Source: Chitinophagaceae bacterium (GTDB lineage: Bacteria > Bacteroidota > Bacteroidia > Chitinophagales > Chitinophagaceae). From it: a DNA stretch of 13,310 nucleotides. The notes under the pieces were generated by a model. That model saw only the letters and a program-made list of their open reading frames with translations. It was not told the DNA's origin and did no database searches. The stretch's first letter is position 1. Each line of letters starts with the position of its first letter. Location of the stretch: contig CANFLJ010000015.1 in assembly GCA_947447815.1 (NCBI GenBank), positions 1 through 13,310 of the forward strand, in the 5' to 3' direction. This document shows positions 7,646 through 13,310 of this stretch, piece by piece. Both the position numbers and the translations under genes were made by a program.

Positions 7646-7653
7646 TATTAAAT

Positions 7654-7687
7654 AAAAATACCTCGGCATATCTACCGAGGTATTTTT
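7654..7687. terminator. Bidirectional terminator between the protease and GLPGLI genes
   Basis: A perfect 13-bp stem, AAAAATACCTCGG / CCGAGGTATTTTT (7654-7666 and 7675-7687), with an 8-base loop. It has A-runs on the left and T-runs on the right, so it can end both the plus-strand protease transcript and the minus-strand GLPGLI transcript. Confidence 0.85.
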
Positions 7688-7698
7688 ATTTATGTATT

Positions 7699-7744
7699 TC
7701 CTATCTCCTCTATTCTATCTCCTGTCTCCTGAACTCTGTCTCCT
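7699..7744. repeat. Degenerate TCTCCT short-repeat tract
   Basis: TCTCCT occurs four times (7704-7709, 7718-7723, 7725-7730, 7739-7744) in a pyrimidine-rich 46-base tract between the shared terminator and the stop of the GLPGLI gene. No function can be read from it. Confidence 0.6.
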
Positions 7745-7753
7745 AAAAAAGAA

Positions 7754-8566
7754 TTAATCTTCTCTACGTCTTCCACCTCCCGGAGGACCAAAGTTTTGCA
7801 TCATTTCTTTTACAATAGTTCTGTATTCTTCACGGGTAACCTTTTTGCCTTTTGTAGGTTGTTTTATATCCTTTTTATTTACAGTAGGCTTAATGTCGGT
7901 AGCAGTAAATACTACTTCGCCATTATTAATATCCAGCATCAGGATAACGCCAGGAAGCCCGCCATGATTTTCTGGTCCTACAGGTGTTACAATATCATCG
8001 GCAAACCATGCGGCTACATCTTGCTCCTGATCCTGCAATACCGGCGGCTTTTGAGTGGCTGTATCGTTGCCATTGTCCCTTCTTCTCATCATCCCTCCAA
8101 CCTTTACTTTTTGCTTGGTGGTAGCTTTAAAGCAGTTGTGACCCAGTACTTTTTTAGTTTCACCAGTTAGTTTCCATGCCTGCTTTTTAATACTATCGGT
8201 AATGATAAAAGTCTTCGAAAATATTTCCGTCTGTTCAATCATGGCTCCTGTAGCAAAGTTTTTATAGATTTCTCCACCATCACCTGGCATTTTAAACGCC
8301 ATTCTTATTCCTCCACCATTTCCACCTTCAAATGGGTCAGGCGCTTCTTCTTCAGGTACTGCTTTGTATATAGAAATACTATCGCTGAATAATAAAAGGT
8401 GGCTACTGGTTCTGAATTCGGGCATCATGGCCTTCATTTGCTCATCCTGAATCCTTTTATGCATGTTTATCTTACGCTCATAGGTAATAATTCCTTCTTT
8501 TTGCTGAGCAATGGCAATAGAGCCAATCGCTAAAGAAAGAAAGAGAAAAGTCAATATTTTGTTCAT
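7754..8566 (-). CDS. GLPGLI-family secreted protein
   Basis: 270 residues read on the minus strand from the ATG at 8566-8564. A start six codons further upstream exists, but only this one begins directly with a signal peptide (MNKILTFLFLSLAIGSIAIAQ). The mature protein has the marks of the GLPGLI (Porph_ging) family of Bacteroidota: an early strand EGIITYERKINM (24-35), KVLGHNCFKATT (139-150), and AAWFADDIVTPVGPENHGGLPGVIL (split here as AAWFADD at 185-191 and GGLPGVIL at 202-209). An insertion rich in Glu/Gly/Met (about 72-98) and a Gly/Arg-rich end (GPPGGGRRRED, 260-270) are typical variable parts. Family function is unknown; it is probably periplasmic or surface. The gene converges with the protease gene and diverges from rpmB. 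Confidence 0.9.
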   Translation of the reverse strand: MNKILTFLFLSLAIGSIAIAQQKEGIITYERKINMHKRIQDEQMKAMMPEFRTSSHLLLFSDSISIYKAVPEEEAPDPFEGGNGGGIRMAFKMPGDGGEIYKNFATGAMIEQTEIFSKTFIITDSIKKQAWKLTGETKKVLGHNCFKATTKQKVKVGGMMRRRDNGNDTATQKPPVLQDQEQDVAAWFADDIVTPVGPENHGGLPGVILMLDINNGEVVFTATDIKPTVNKKDIKQPTKGKKVTREEYRTIVKEMMQNFGPPGGGRRRED

Positions 8567-8581
8567 ATGCTGTATTTTAGC

Positions 8582-8589
8582 CAAAATTA
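8582..8589 (-). promoter_or_regulatory. Candidate -7 box for the GLPGLI gene
   Basis: On the minus strand this reads TAATTTTG, a match to the Bacteroidota TAnnTTTG -7 element, 15 bases ahead of the chosen start. No good -33 TTTG partner is seen, so it is only a candidate. Confidence 0.35.
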
Positions 8590-8731
8590 TAGGTAATCAG
8601 CTAAGGACAGTTACCGCAGATAATTGTTTACATTCTGCTAACATTTAGAGGTAAATTTGACCTGTTAATCCTGTTTATCCCCAAGTTTATGTGGGAAATA
8701 TTGGGTGTTAATAAAAAATATTACATTAAAA

Positions 8732-8763
8732 CTTGTTCAATTAAGATAAGACCCTTACTTTTG
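8732..8763 (+). promoter_or_regulatory. Candidate promoter for the rpmB-rpmG-DUF4295 cluster
   Basis: CTTG at 8732-8735, a 20-base gap, then TACTTTTG at 8756-8763, a full match to the TAnnTTTG -7 element. It would start transcription about 25-30 bases ahead of the rpmB ATG. This supports the ATG at 8797 over an in-frame ATG at 8689, which lies upstream of this promoter. Confidence 0.55.
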
Positions 8764-8796
8764 CCGTCCGAAAAAATCGGGAGTAAAATTAAGGTT

Positions 8797-9033
8797 ATGG
8801 CAAGAGTATGTCAGGTTACAGGTAAAAGACCAATCACAGGAAATAAAGTTTCTCACTCTAACATTAAGAGTAAACGTAGGTTTTTACCGAATTTACAAAC
8901 TAAACGTTTCTTTTTTGCAGAAGAAGACCGTTGGGTTTCAATTAAAGTTTCTGCTGATGCAATCCGTACTATCAATAAAAACGGGTTAGCAAGTGTAATT
9001 AAGCAATTAAGAGCAGAGGGAACAAAAATTTAA
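8797..9033 (+). CDS. rpmB: 50S ribosomal protein L28
   Basis: 78 residues, the normal length for L28 in this phylum. It begins MARVCQVTGKRPITGNKVSH and continues with SNIKSKRRFLPNLQTKRFF, the standard L28 signature; the end (VIKQLRAEGTKI) is also typical. L28 binds 23S rRNA in the large subunit near the E site. The start was chosen from family alignment and from the promoter just upstream. It is the first gene of a tight cluster, with rpmG 28 bases downstream. Confidence 0.97.
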   Translation: MARVCQVTGKRPITGNKVSHSNIKSKRRFLPNLQTKRFFFAEEDRWVSIKVSADAIRTINKNGLASVIKQLRAEGTKI

Positions 9034-9061
9034 TTCTATCTAAAGTAAACAATCCGCTACA

Positions 9062-9244
9062 ATGGCAAAGAAAGGAAATAGAGTTCAGGTTATACTAGAG
9101 TGTACTGAGCACAAAACATCGGGTAAACCGGGTACCAGCAGATACATCTCTGTAAAAAATAAGAAGAATACTCCTGAGCGTCTGGAGTTGAAAAAGTATA
9201 ATCCTATATTAAAAAAAGTAACTGTTCATAAAGAAATTAAATAA
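9062..9244 (+). CDS. rpmG: 50S ribosomal protein L33
   Basis: 60 residues beginning MAKKGNRVQVILECTEHKTS, with SRYISVKNKKNTPERLELKKYNP (split as SRYISVKNKK and NTPERLELKKYNP) in the middle, the standard L33 pattern. Only one cysteine is present (Cys14), so this is the zinc-free (C-minus) form, lacking the paired CxxC knuckles of zinc-binding paralogues. It sits between rpmB and the DUF4295 gene, an order conserved in Bacteroidota. Confidence 0.97.
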   Translation: MAKKGNRVQVILECTEHKTSGKPGTSRYISVKNKKNTPERLELKKYNPILKKVTVHKEIK

Positions 9245-9246
9245 AC

Positions 9247-9417
9247 ATGGCAAAGGCAGCAAAAACGGCGATTAAGACCAAAGATCAAAAGGCAGCAGCA
9301 GAAGCAAAGAACTGGACGAAAGTTATCAAGGCTGTTCGTAGTCCTAAAACTGGTGCGTACACTTTTAAAGAAGCAATCATTCACAAAGACCTTGTGAAAG
9401 ATTTTCTTGCAAAATAG
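9247..9417 (+). CDS. DUF4295-family small basic protein
   Basis: 56 residues, starting two bases after the rpmG stop and ending with TAG at 9415. The sequence begins MAKAAKTAIKTKDQKAAAEA and contains the family core KVIKAVRSPKTGAYTFKEAI, ending in HKDLVKDFLAK. DUF4295 is a small lysine-rich family encoded immediately after rpmG in Bacteroidota. Its place and composition suggest a ribosome-associated protein; that role is inference from context. The near-overlap with rpmG implies translation from the same mRNA, and a terminator follows at 9434. Confidence 0.92.
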   Translation: MAKAAKTAIKTKDQKAAAEAKNWTKVIKAVRSPKTGAYTFKEAIIHKDLVKDFLAK

Positions 9418-9433
9418 TCGCTATAGTGTAAAT

Positions 9434-9480
9434 AAAATTATTAAAGCTGTTCGGTTAAAACCGTACGGCTTTTTTGTTTT
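9434..9480 (+). terminator. Terminator after the ribosomal protein cluster
   Basis: Stem AAGCTGTTCGGT / ACCGTACGGCTT (9434-9445 and 9450-9461) with one mismatch and one G-U pair, TAAA loop, then TTTTTTG and a further T-run to 9480. It separates the ribosomal genes from ftsY. Confidence 0.8.
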
Positions 9481-9498
9481 TTCATGATACAGACTCAA

Positions 9499-9573
9499 TA
9501 ATTAGCAGATTCGTTATTCGGCTAATTAGCAAATTGATTGAAGAACAGTATATATTTGATTGTAAATCAATTG
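9499..9573. repeat. Short direct and inverted repeats ahead of ftsY
   Basis: TAATTAGCAGATT (9499-9511) recurs as TAATTAGCAAATT (9523-9535) with one change. GCTAATTAGC at 9521-9530 is a perfect palindrome. AATTGATT/AATCAATT (9532-9539 and 9565-9572) form an 8-bp inverted repeat around the candidate ftsY -7 box. These could be regulator half-sites or neutral AT-rich repeats. Confidence 0.4.
9551..9558 (+). promoter_or_regulatory. Candidate -7 box for ftsY
   Basis: TATATTTG matches the TAnnTTTG -7 element and would start transcription about 40 bases ahead of the ftsY ATG. No clear TTTG at the -33 spacing. It lies after the terminator of the ribosomal cluster, so ftsY appears to have its own promoter. 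Confidence 0.4.
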
Positions 9574-9607
9574 GGCAGACCTGTAATTTTAATAAAAATG
9601 ATTGCTT

Positions 9608-10567
9608 ATGAGTTTTTTTAGCAAACTGTTTGGTAAAAGCGAAAAGGAAAGCCTCGATAAAGGACTGGAGAAGACTAAACAAGGATTTTTTTCTATCATA
9701 TCAAAACTTATTGCAGGCAAAAGCTCTGTGGATGATGAAGTTCTCGACGATCTGGAAGAAGCACTCATTACCGCAGATGTGGGTATGGATACTACCATAC
9801 AGATTATAGAAAGGATAGAGGCGAGAGTAAAACAGGATAAATATGTTGGTACTGGCGAACTGAATAAACTGCTTCAGGAAGAAATAGAAGCCGTATTGAT
9901 AGATGCTGATGATACTTCTTATAAAAACTTTGAAATACCTGCAGGCAAAAAACCATACGTAATATTAGTAGTTGGAGTAAATGGGGTTGGTAAAACCACC
10001 ACAATCGGCAAGTTAGCGCACAATTATAAAAAGGCTGGATACGATGTGCTCTTAGGCGCAGCGGATACATTCAGAGCTGCAGCGGTAGATCAATTAACCA
10101 TTTGGAGCGAAAGAGTAGGCGTGCCTATTGTAAAACAACCAATGGGTAGCGATCCTGCTGCCGTTGCATTTGATGCTGTAAAAAGCGCAGTTTCCCGTGG
10201 TTCTGACATCGTTATTATAGATACTGCCGGAAGATTACACAATAAGCTTCATCTGATGGATGAATTGACCAAAATAAAAAGAGTTATTCAGAAAGTTATT
10301 CCCGAAGCTCCTCACGATGTAATGCTGGTTCTGGATGGATCCACAGGTCAAAATGCTGTGGAACAAGCCAAACACTTTACTACAGCTACCGATGTTACTT
10401 CTATTGCTATTACCAAACTGGATGGTACTGCGAAAGGTGGTGTAGTGCTGGCTATTGCAAATCTCTTCAAAATACCGGTGAAGTTTATAGGGGTAGGGGA
10501 GAAGATAGACGATTTGCTCATATTTGATAAACATGAATTTGTAGATAGCCTATTTAAACTAGACTAA
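9608..10567 (+). CDS. ftsY: Signal recognition particle receptor FtsY
   Basis: 319 residues from the ATG at 9608; a TTG two codons upstream is not needed. FtsY is the membrane-associated SRP-family GTPase that pairs with Ffh to deliver ribosomes making membrane or exported proteins to SecYEG. Residues 1-105 are the helical N domain, starting with a short amphipathic FFSKLFGKSEKE; the long acidic A domain of enterobacterial FtsY is absent, as is usual here. The G domain has GVNGVGKTT (123-131), DTFRAAAVDQL (153-163), DTAGRL (205-210), TKLDGTAKGG (269-278) and GVGEKIDDL (295-303). All catalytic motifs are intact. Its place after rpmB-rpmG-DUF4295 is the conserved Bacteroidota order. A terminator follows. 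Confidence 0.97.
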   Translation: MSFFSKLFGKSEKESLDKGLEKTKQGFFSIISKLIAGKSSVDDEVLDDLEEALITADVGMDTTIQIIERIEARVKQDKYVGTGELNKLLQEEIEAVLIDADDTSYKNFEIPAGKKPYVILVVGVNGVGKTTTIGKLAHNYKKAGYDVLLGAADTFRAAAVDQLTIWSERVGVPIVKQPMGSDPAAVAFDAVKSAVSRGSDIVIIDTAGRLHNKLHLMDELTKIKRVIQKVIPEAPHDVMLVLDGSTGQNAVEQAKHFTTATDVTSIAITKLDGTAKGGVVLAIANLFKIPVKFIGVGEKIDDLLIFDKHEFVDSLFKLD

Positions 10568-10587
10568 TACACTAAAGTGTATATAAT

Positions 10588-10624
10588 AAGGCTCCTGTAG
10601 ATACTTTCTTCAGGAGCCTTTTGT
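10588..10624 (+). terminator. Terminator after ftsY
   Basis: Perfect 10-bp stem AAGGCTCCTG / CAGGAGCCTT (10588-10597 and 10611-10620) with a 13-base loop and a short T-rich tail. A smaller hairpin, TACACT-AA-AGTGTA, sits just before it at 10568-10581, directly after the stop codon. Confidence 0.8.
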
Positions 10625-10657
10625 TTATTGGCTATACCGATGATAAGATAATTTACT

Positions 10658-10690
10658 AGACCTATAAGGATTTCATAATCTTATAGGTCT
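10658..10690. other. Strong hairpin downstream of ftsY
   Basis: AGACCTATAAG pairs with CTTATAGGTCT (10658-10668 and 10680-10690) in an 11-bp stem, extended by three further pairs past a bulged G to a TCAT loop. Only a weak T-rich tail follows on the plus strand. It may be a back-up terminator or a dispersed palindromic repeat. Confidence 0.55.
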
Positions 10691-10960
10691 TTGTATTTCT
10701 CACGACTCACGTTATTCAGCTCGGGATTCACGGTGTATTTACCGCAAATAATTGATACCCCCTATTTTAAGGGATTGTCCAGCCCGCCAACTAATACCAT
10801 ATTTGCATTGTCAAAAGAGTGAGACCGAATACATAATGTCCCGTCTTTAATATCCAATTTCCAATATTCCAATATCCTAAAGTATCCATGCTTTAGAGTC
10901 CAATATCCATGAATAAACCAATTAAGTAATTTGCTTTAATTAACTAAACTATTGATTTAA
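10691..10960. other. Gene-free stretch with degenerate short repeats
   Basis: No gene, tRNA or clear promoter is seen. 10849-10913 is a degenerate tract in which TCCAATATCC occurs twice exactly (10868-10877 and 10899-10908) among partial copies. CTAAAG/CTTTAG (10877-10882 and 10891-10896) form a small hairpin inside it. A CACGACTCACG stretch lies at about 10701-10711. It resembles decayed simple-repeat filler. The last 50 bases are AT-rich leader for the next gene. Confidence 0.5.
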
Positions 10961-11350
10961 ATGAAAAGAGCATCTCTTTATTTTCCATTAACTGTAATAG
11001 CTGTAGCTTGTGTTTCAATGTGCATTATTTCACCTAAAGATGCTGCGGCTAAAGTAGGAAACAAAGAATTTAATGAATCCTCGGTCGCTGTTGCAAATGT
11101 TTTTCCAAATCCAGAATCAGGAATAATGAATTTGCTTTGTAGTGAATCGCTTCAATCTCCTGTACAGGTAAAAATAATAGACAGTAAGGGTAAGCTGGTT
11201 AGCGCACAAAGCAATTTAAAGATAGAAGGAGTGTCTAAACATAAGTTTATTCAGATGAATGCCAATTCATTTTCTAATGGCACCTATAAGTTGTTAATTG
11301 AAGGTGCTAATGGAGCAGTTTATCAGAGAGTAATTAATATTCAGAAATAA
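10961..11350 (+). CDS. Small secreted protein made almost only of a T9SS type A sorting domain
   Basis: 129 residues. Residues 1-30 are a signal peptide with a long hydrophobic run (FPLTVIAVACVSMCIIS) and a likely cleavage after DAAA. A short linker (31-45) follows, and the rest (46-129) fits a Por-secretion-system type A C-terminal domain: VFPNPESGIMNL (47-58), VQVKIIDSKGKLV (68-80), NGTYKLLIEG (106-115) and a final RVINIQK. Such domains are normally the last 70-100 residues of large cargo proteins, directing export through the T9SS and often cell-surface attachment. Here essentially no cargo is present. It may be a small surface protein, a leftover of a deleted larger gene, or a domain with its own role. 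A strong hairpin terminator follows. Confidence 0.85.
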   Translation: MKRASLYFPLTVIAVACVSMCIISPKDAAAKVGNKEFNESSVAVANVFPNPESGIMNLLCSESLQSPVQVKIIDSKGKLVSAQSNLKIEGVSKHKFIQMNANSFSNGTYKLLIEGANGAVYQRVINIQK

Positions 11351-11370
11351 TAAATAGCAATAGACTATAC

Positions 11371-11410
11371 TAAAAGAGCCTGCTTCAATTATTGAAGCAG
11401 GCTCTTTTTA
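11371..11410. terminator. Bidirectional terminator between convergent genes
   Basis: A perfect 17-bp stem, AAAAGAGCCTGCTTCAA / TTGAAGCAGGCTCTTTT (11372-11388 and 11392-11408), with a 3-base loop. A-run on the left and T-run on the right let it serve both the plus-strand gene ending at 11350 and the minus-strand gene ending at 11436. Confidence 0.9.
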
Positions 11411-11435
11411 TGTTATATTAACTGATTAAATTCTA

Positions 11436-12833
11436 TTAATCAAAAGGTTGTGTTGCCCCAACTGCAGCATATTGTACATTAAGTACTCCCTTCGAAGAGC
11501 TCCATTTTGCGGTACTGCCGTCCAGTACATAAGCAATAATTCTACAATTAGCAGGATTTAATGTATACGCGGCTCCATTTGCATTTACACCTGAAGTGCT
11601 AAAGCTGAACGGCAAAGAATAAACATTACTTTTTGTGGTAGCTGAAACAGGAATAGAATCTCCAAAAACATCAGTAGAAGTAGTTCTTAGACAGAATTTT
11701 TCGTCAAAGTTCGGAATAGGATTTTGTCCATTATATAAATAAGGAGTTGCACCACCTGAAGGAGAATAATAGTTGTCCTGACTAGCAAGTAAACCACTTT
11801 CTACTATAGCTACTACAATTTTAAGTGGTTTATTAGTAGTAAAATTGAATTTCACACTTGCTGTTCCAGAAATAGTTGTTCCACTTAAAGAACTATTTAG
11901 AGAAAGGCCCACACCGGTCCATTTTGCAGTTTCAGAATTTAAAGAGGTAGTATCTTCCTGCCAGTTTGCTCTACGATTGATAATAGTAGACGGATATCCA
12001 CTGATACCATATGTAGATTCCATGTTGGAGCAATATCTGAATGCATATTTATCAGGGCCTAAACCAGTGCAGTGAACCGCTACCCATGCACATTTTGGAT
12101 GTGTTTTAGTGTAATTGTCAAGTGCATAAGTTTCTCTTGGGCAATATCCACAATAGATGCTGGTATAATCTTCTACTATAATCTTATGGGTAAAAGCAGA
12201 TGCAGAAGTGGTTTTTACGGTAAGAGGAGCCTTGTTACTGGTTGTAGTACTTTTGGTAGCAGAAATGGTATAACTACCTACAGCAGATGGATAGTAAGTA
12301 CTACTTGATAAAGCATTAGAATACACTCCGGAATTAAGATAAAGAGTAGAACTGCTGGTCACGTCGGTTCCTTGTGCATTAATTACTCTTATTGCAACCA
12401 TATCCCAGCCATTATTTTCTACAGTATCTCTTGATAGAATTACAGTTAGTGAATCCGAAGCATTGGATGGATTTAACGTTACTTCATTAGTATAATTGAT
12501 AGAATTACCAGCATTGTTAAAAGCATTTACTCTATAAGTGTAAGTTGTGTTTGCAACAGTAGTCGCATCAAGATAGGTAGTTACATTAGGTCCTACGGAG
12601 CCAATTACACTGTATGCCCCAGAGCCTGATTTCCTTTCAATATGAAAACCACTCTCATTGGAGGAGCTGTCAGTCCATTTTAAATTGATCTGAAAATTTG
12701 GAGCTACAGAGCCTGTGAGCACCACAGGAGAACCTGGAACTGAACTGGACGTGTTGTCTACATTGTTGCTTTTAGTACAGGAGAATAAAAGAACAAGTCC
12801 AGAAAGCAGACAAATTGAGAGGAGTTTTTTCAT
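11436..12833 (-). CDS. Lipoprotein with fibronectin III domain and Omp28/thioredoxin-like domain
   Basis: 465 residues on the minus strand. The start gives a lipoprotein signal peptide with the acylated cysteine at Cys19 (LVLLFSC). Residues about 34-122 form an FN3 domain (INLKWTDSSSNESGFHIER, then TTYTYRVNAFNNAGNS). About 126-207 is a further Ig-like/Big-like domain. From 213 a thioredoxin-like fold of the Omp28 type begins: HKIIVEDYTSIYCGYCPRE, with a CxxC pair Cys228/Cys231 and a candidate cis-proline at Pro281 (GISGYPSTI). Additional cysteines are at 248, 255 and 268. Omp28-like proteins are outer-membrane-associated lipoproteins of Bacteroidota with poorly known function; the CxxC suggests, but does not prove, disulfide redox activity. 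It is transcribed divergently from a TlpA-like thioredoxin gene, making a possible shared redox theme. Confidence 0.87.
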   Translation of the reverse strand: MKKLLSICLLSGLVLLFSCTKSNNVDNTSSSVPGSPVVLTGSVAPNFQINLKWTDSSSNESGFHIERKSGSGAYSVIGSVGPNVTTYLDATTVANTTYTYRVNAFNNAGNSINYTNEVTLNPSNASDSLTVILSRDTVENNGWDMVAIRVINAQGTDVTSSSTLYLNSGVYSNALSSSTYYPSAVGSYTISATKSTTTSNKAPLTVKTTSASAFTHKIIVEDYTSIYCGYCPRETYALDNYTKTHPKCAWVAVHCTGLGPDKYAFRYCSNMESTYGISGYPSTIINRRANWQEDTTSLNSETAKWTGVGLSLNSSLSGTTISGTASVKFNFTTNKPLKIVVAIVESGLLASQDNYYSPSGGATPYLYNGQNPIPNFDEKFCLRTTSTDVFGDSIPVSATTKSNVYSLPFSFSTSGVNANGAAYTLNPANCRIIAYVLDGSTAKWSSSKGVLNVQYAAVGATQPFD

Positions 12834-12904
12834 TTACTTTTGATGTTTTAGATGTTTTTTACAAGTCCTCGAAAATAGGGTTATGATTGGGAATAAAAAA
12901 AATA

Positions 12905-12935
12905 TTTTATGCAGTAAGATAGTTTCTTATGTTTG
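12905..12935 (+). promoter_or_regulatory. Candidate promoter for the TlpA-like gene
   Basis: TTTT at 12905-12908 (one change from TTTG), a 19-base gap, then TATGTTTG at 12928-12935, a full match to TAnnTTTG. Transcription would begin about 20 bases before the ATG at 12961. A second TAnnTTTG match (TACTTTTG, 12835-12842, with TTG at 12815-12817) lies further upstream at the 5' end of the divergent gene. Confidence 0.5.
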
Positions 12936-12960
12936 AAGATTTTAAAGTTAAAAATTTTGT

Positions 12961-13310
12961 ATGCTAAAAAGATGTATTGTTTTGTTCATTTCCTGTTTAG
13001 TAATGACTTTTAATGTAAAGGCACAGGATAATATTCCTGCAGTAAAAGTTAAGTCTGTGAAGAAAGGTAAAGAAGTTGCATTTTCTTCCATTTCAACCGA
13101 TTGTAAGGATACAATTCTGGTAGTTTCTTTCTTTGCTACCTGGTGTATTCCTTGTGCAGCTGAGCTGGATAACATCAATGAAGTATATAAGGAAAAACAA
13201 AAAGATAAACCATTCAAGTTCATTGCAGTATCTATTGATGACTCCAGAACAGCAAACAGAGTTAAACCATTTGTTGTAGGTAAAGGTTGGACATTTGATG
13301 TATATCAGGA
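12961..13310 (+). CDS. TlpA-like thioredoxin, 5' part (runs off the window)
   Basis: The ATG at 12961 opens a frame that is still open at the window end (116 complete codons). It starts with a signal peptide (MLKRCIVLFISCLVMTFNVKAQ), so the product is exported. Residues 53-65 read LVVSFFATWCIPC: the thioredoxin active site WCxxC with Cys62 and Cys65, followed by AAELDNINEVY. KFIAVSIDDSRT further on fits the AhpC/TSA-TlpA/ResA family of periplasmic thiol-disulfide reductases. The C-terminal part, including the expected cis-proline, is outside the window. An upstream -7 box supports this start. It is divergent from the CxxC lipoprotein gene 11436-12833. Confidence 0.9.
   Translation, partial: MLKRCIVLFISCLVMTFNVKAQDNIPAVKVKSVKKGKEVAFSSISTDCKDTILVVSFFATWCIPCAAELDNINEVYKEKQKDKPFKFIAVSIDDSRTANRVKPFVVGKGWTFDVYQ

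Noticed and set aside
8611..8626. TTACCGCAGATAATTG recurring with one change at 10739-10754
   Set aside because: A 15-of-16 match in two spacers is notable but has no extension on either side, no symmetry and no consistent position relative to genes; not enough for a feature.
8689..8796. 36-codon N-terminal extension of L28
   Set aside because: L28 proteins begin at the MARVCQVTG position, and the candidate promoter at 8732-8763 lies inside the supposed extension.
12948..13223. Minus-strand open frame of 91 codons at the right end
   Set aside because: It lies fully opposite the TlpA-like gene, which has a signal peptide and active site; it is a shadow frame.

Overview
The window looks like a chromosomal segment of an AT-rich member of the Bacteroidota, probably near Chitinophagaceae or Sphingobacteriia. 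The evidence is: the ribosomal cluster rpmB-rpmG-DUF4295-ftsY, which is characteristic of the phylum; a GLPGLI-family protein; a type IX secretion (T9SS) sorting domain; an Omp28-like lipoprotein; and several TAnnTTTG promoter boxes with weak or absent Shine-Dalgarno sequences. The genus assignment is inference. No rRNA, tRNA, CRISPR array, transposase or phage gene is visible.

Layout. 1-487: C-terminal half of a nitronate monooxygenase-like FMN enzyme. 515-1615: dprA. 1616-2314: a 699-base gene-free stretch whose right half (about 1911-2240) is packed with inverted repeats. 2315-2926: an unrecognised 203-residue protein with a helical N-terminus and a fibronectin III-like C-terminus. 3077-5542 and 5669-7645: two large secreted proteins, a predicted seven-bladed propeller protein and an S8 (subtilisin-like) protease. 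They share the same C-terminal cassette of two dockerin-like calcium loops plus a conserved tail. 7754-8566 (minus): GLPGLI-family secreted protein. 8797-9417: rpmB, rpmG and a 56-residue DUF4295 protein. 9608-10567: ftsY. 10568-10960: a 393-base gene-free stretch with hairpins and degenerate short repeats. 10961-11350: a secreted protein that is almost only a T9SS sorting domain. 11436-12833 (minus): FN3 plus Omp28/thioredoxin-like lipoprotein. 12961-end: 5' part of a TlpA-like thioredoxin.

How it fits together. The core genes are housekeeping: DNA uptake and recombination, ribosome, and membrane targeting. The accessory part is almost entirely envelope or exported proteins. The most interesting signals are: (i) the duplicated dockerin-like cassette, about 87% identical in DNA between neighbouring genes that otherwise differ; (ii) the palindrome-dense block directly ahead of the unrecognised gene; (iii) near-identical terminator hairpins after two consecutive genes; (iv) the stand-alone T9SS sorting-domain protein. 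No complete, clearly new multi-gene system can be demonstrated here; these are leads. All alignments and counts were made by eye.
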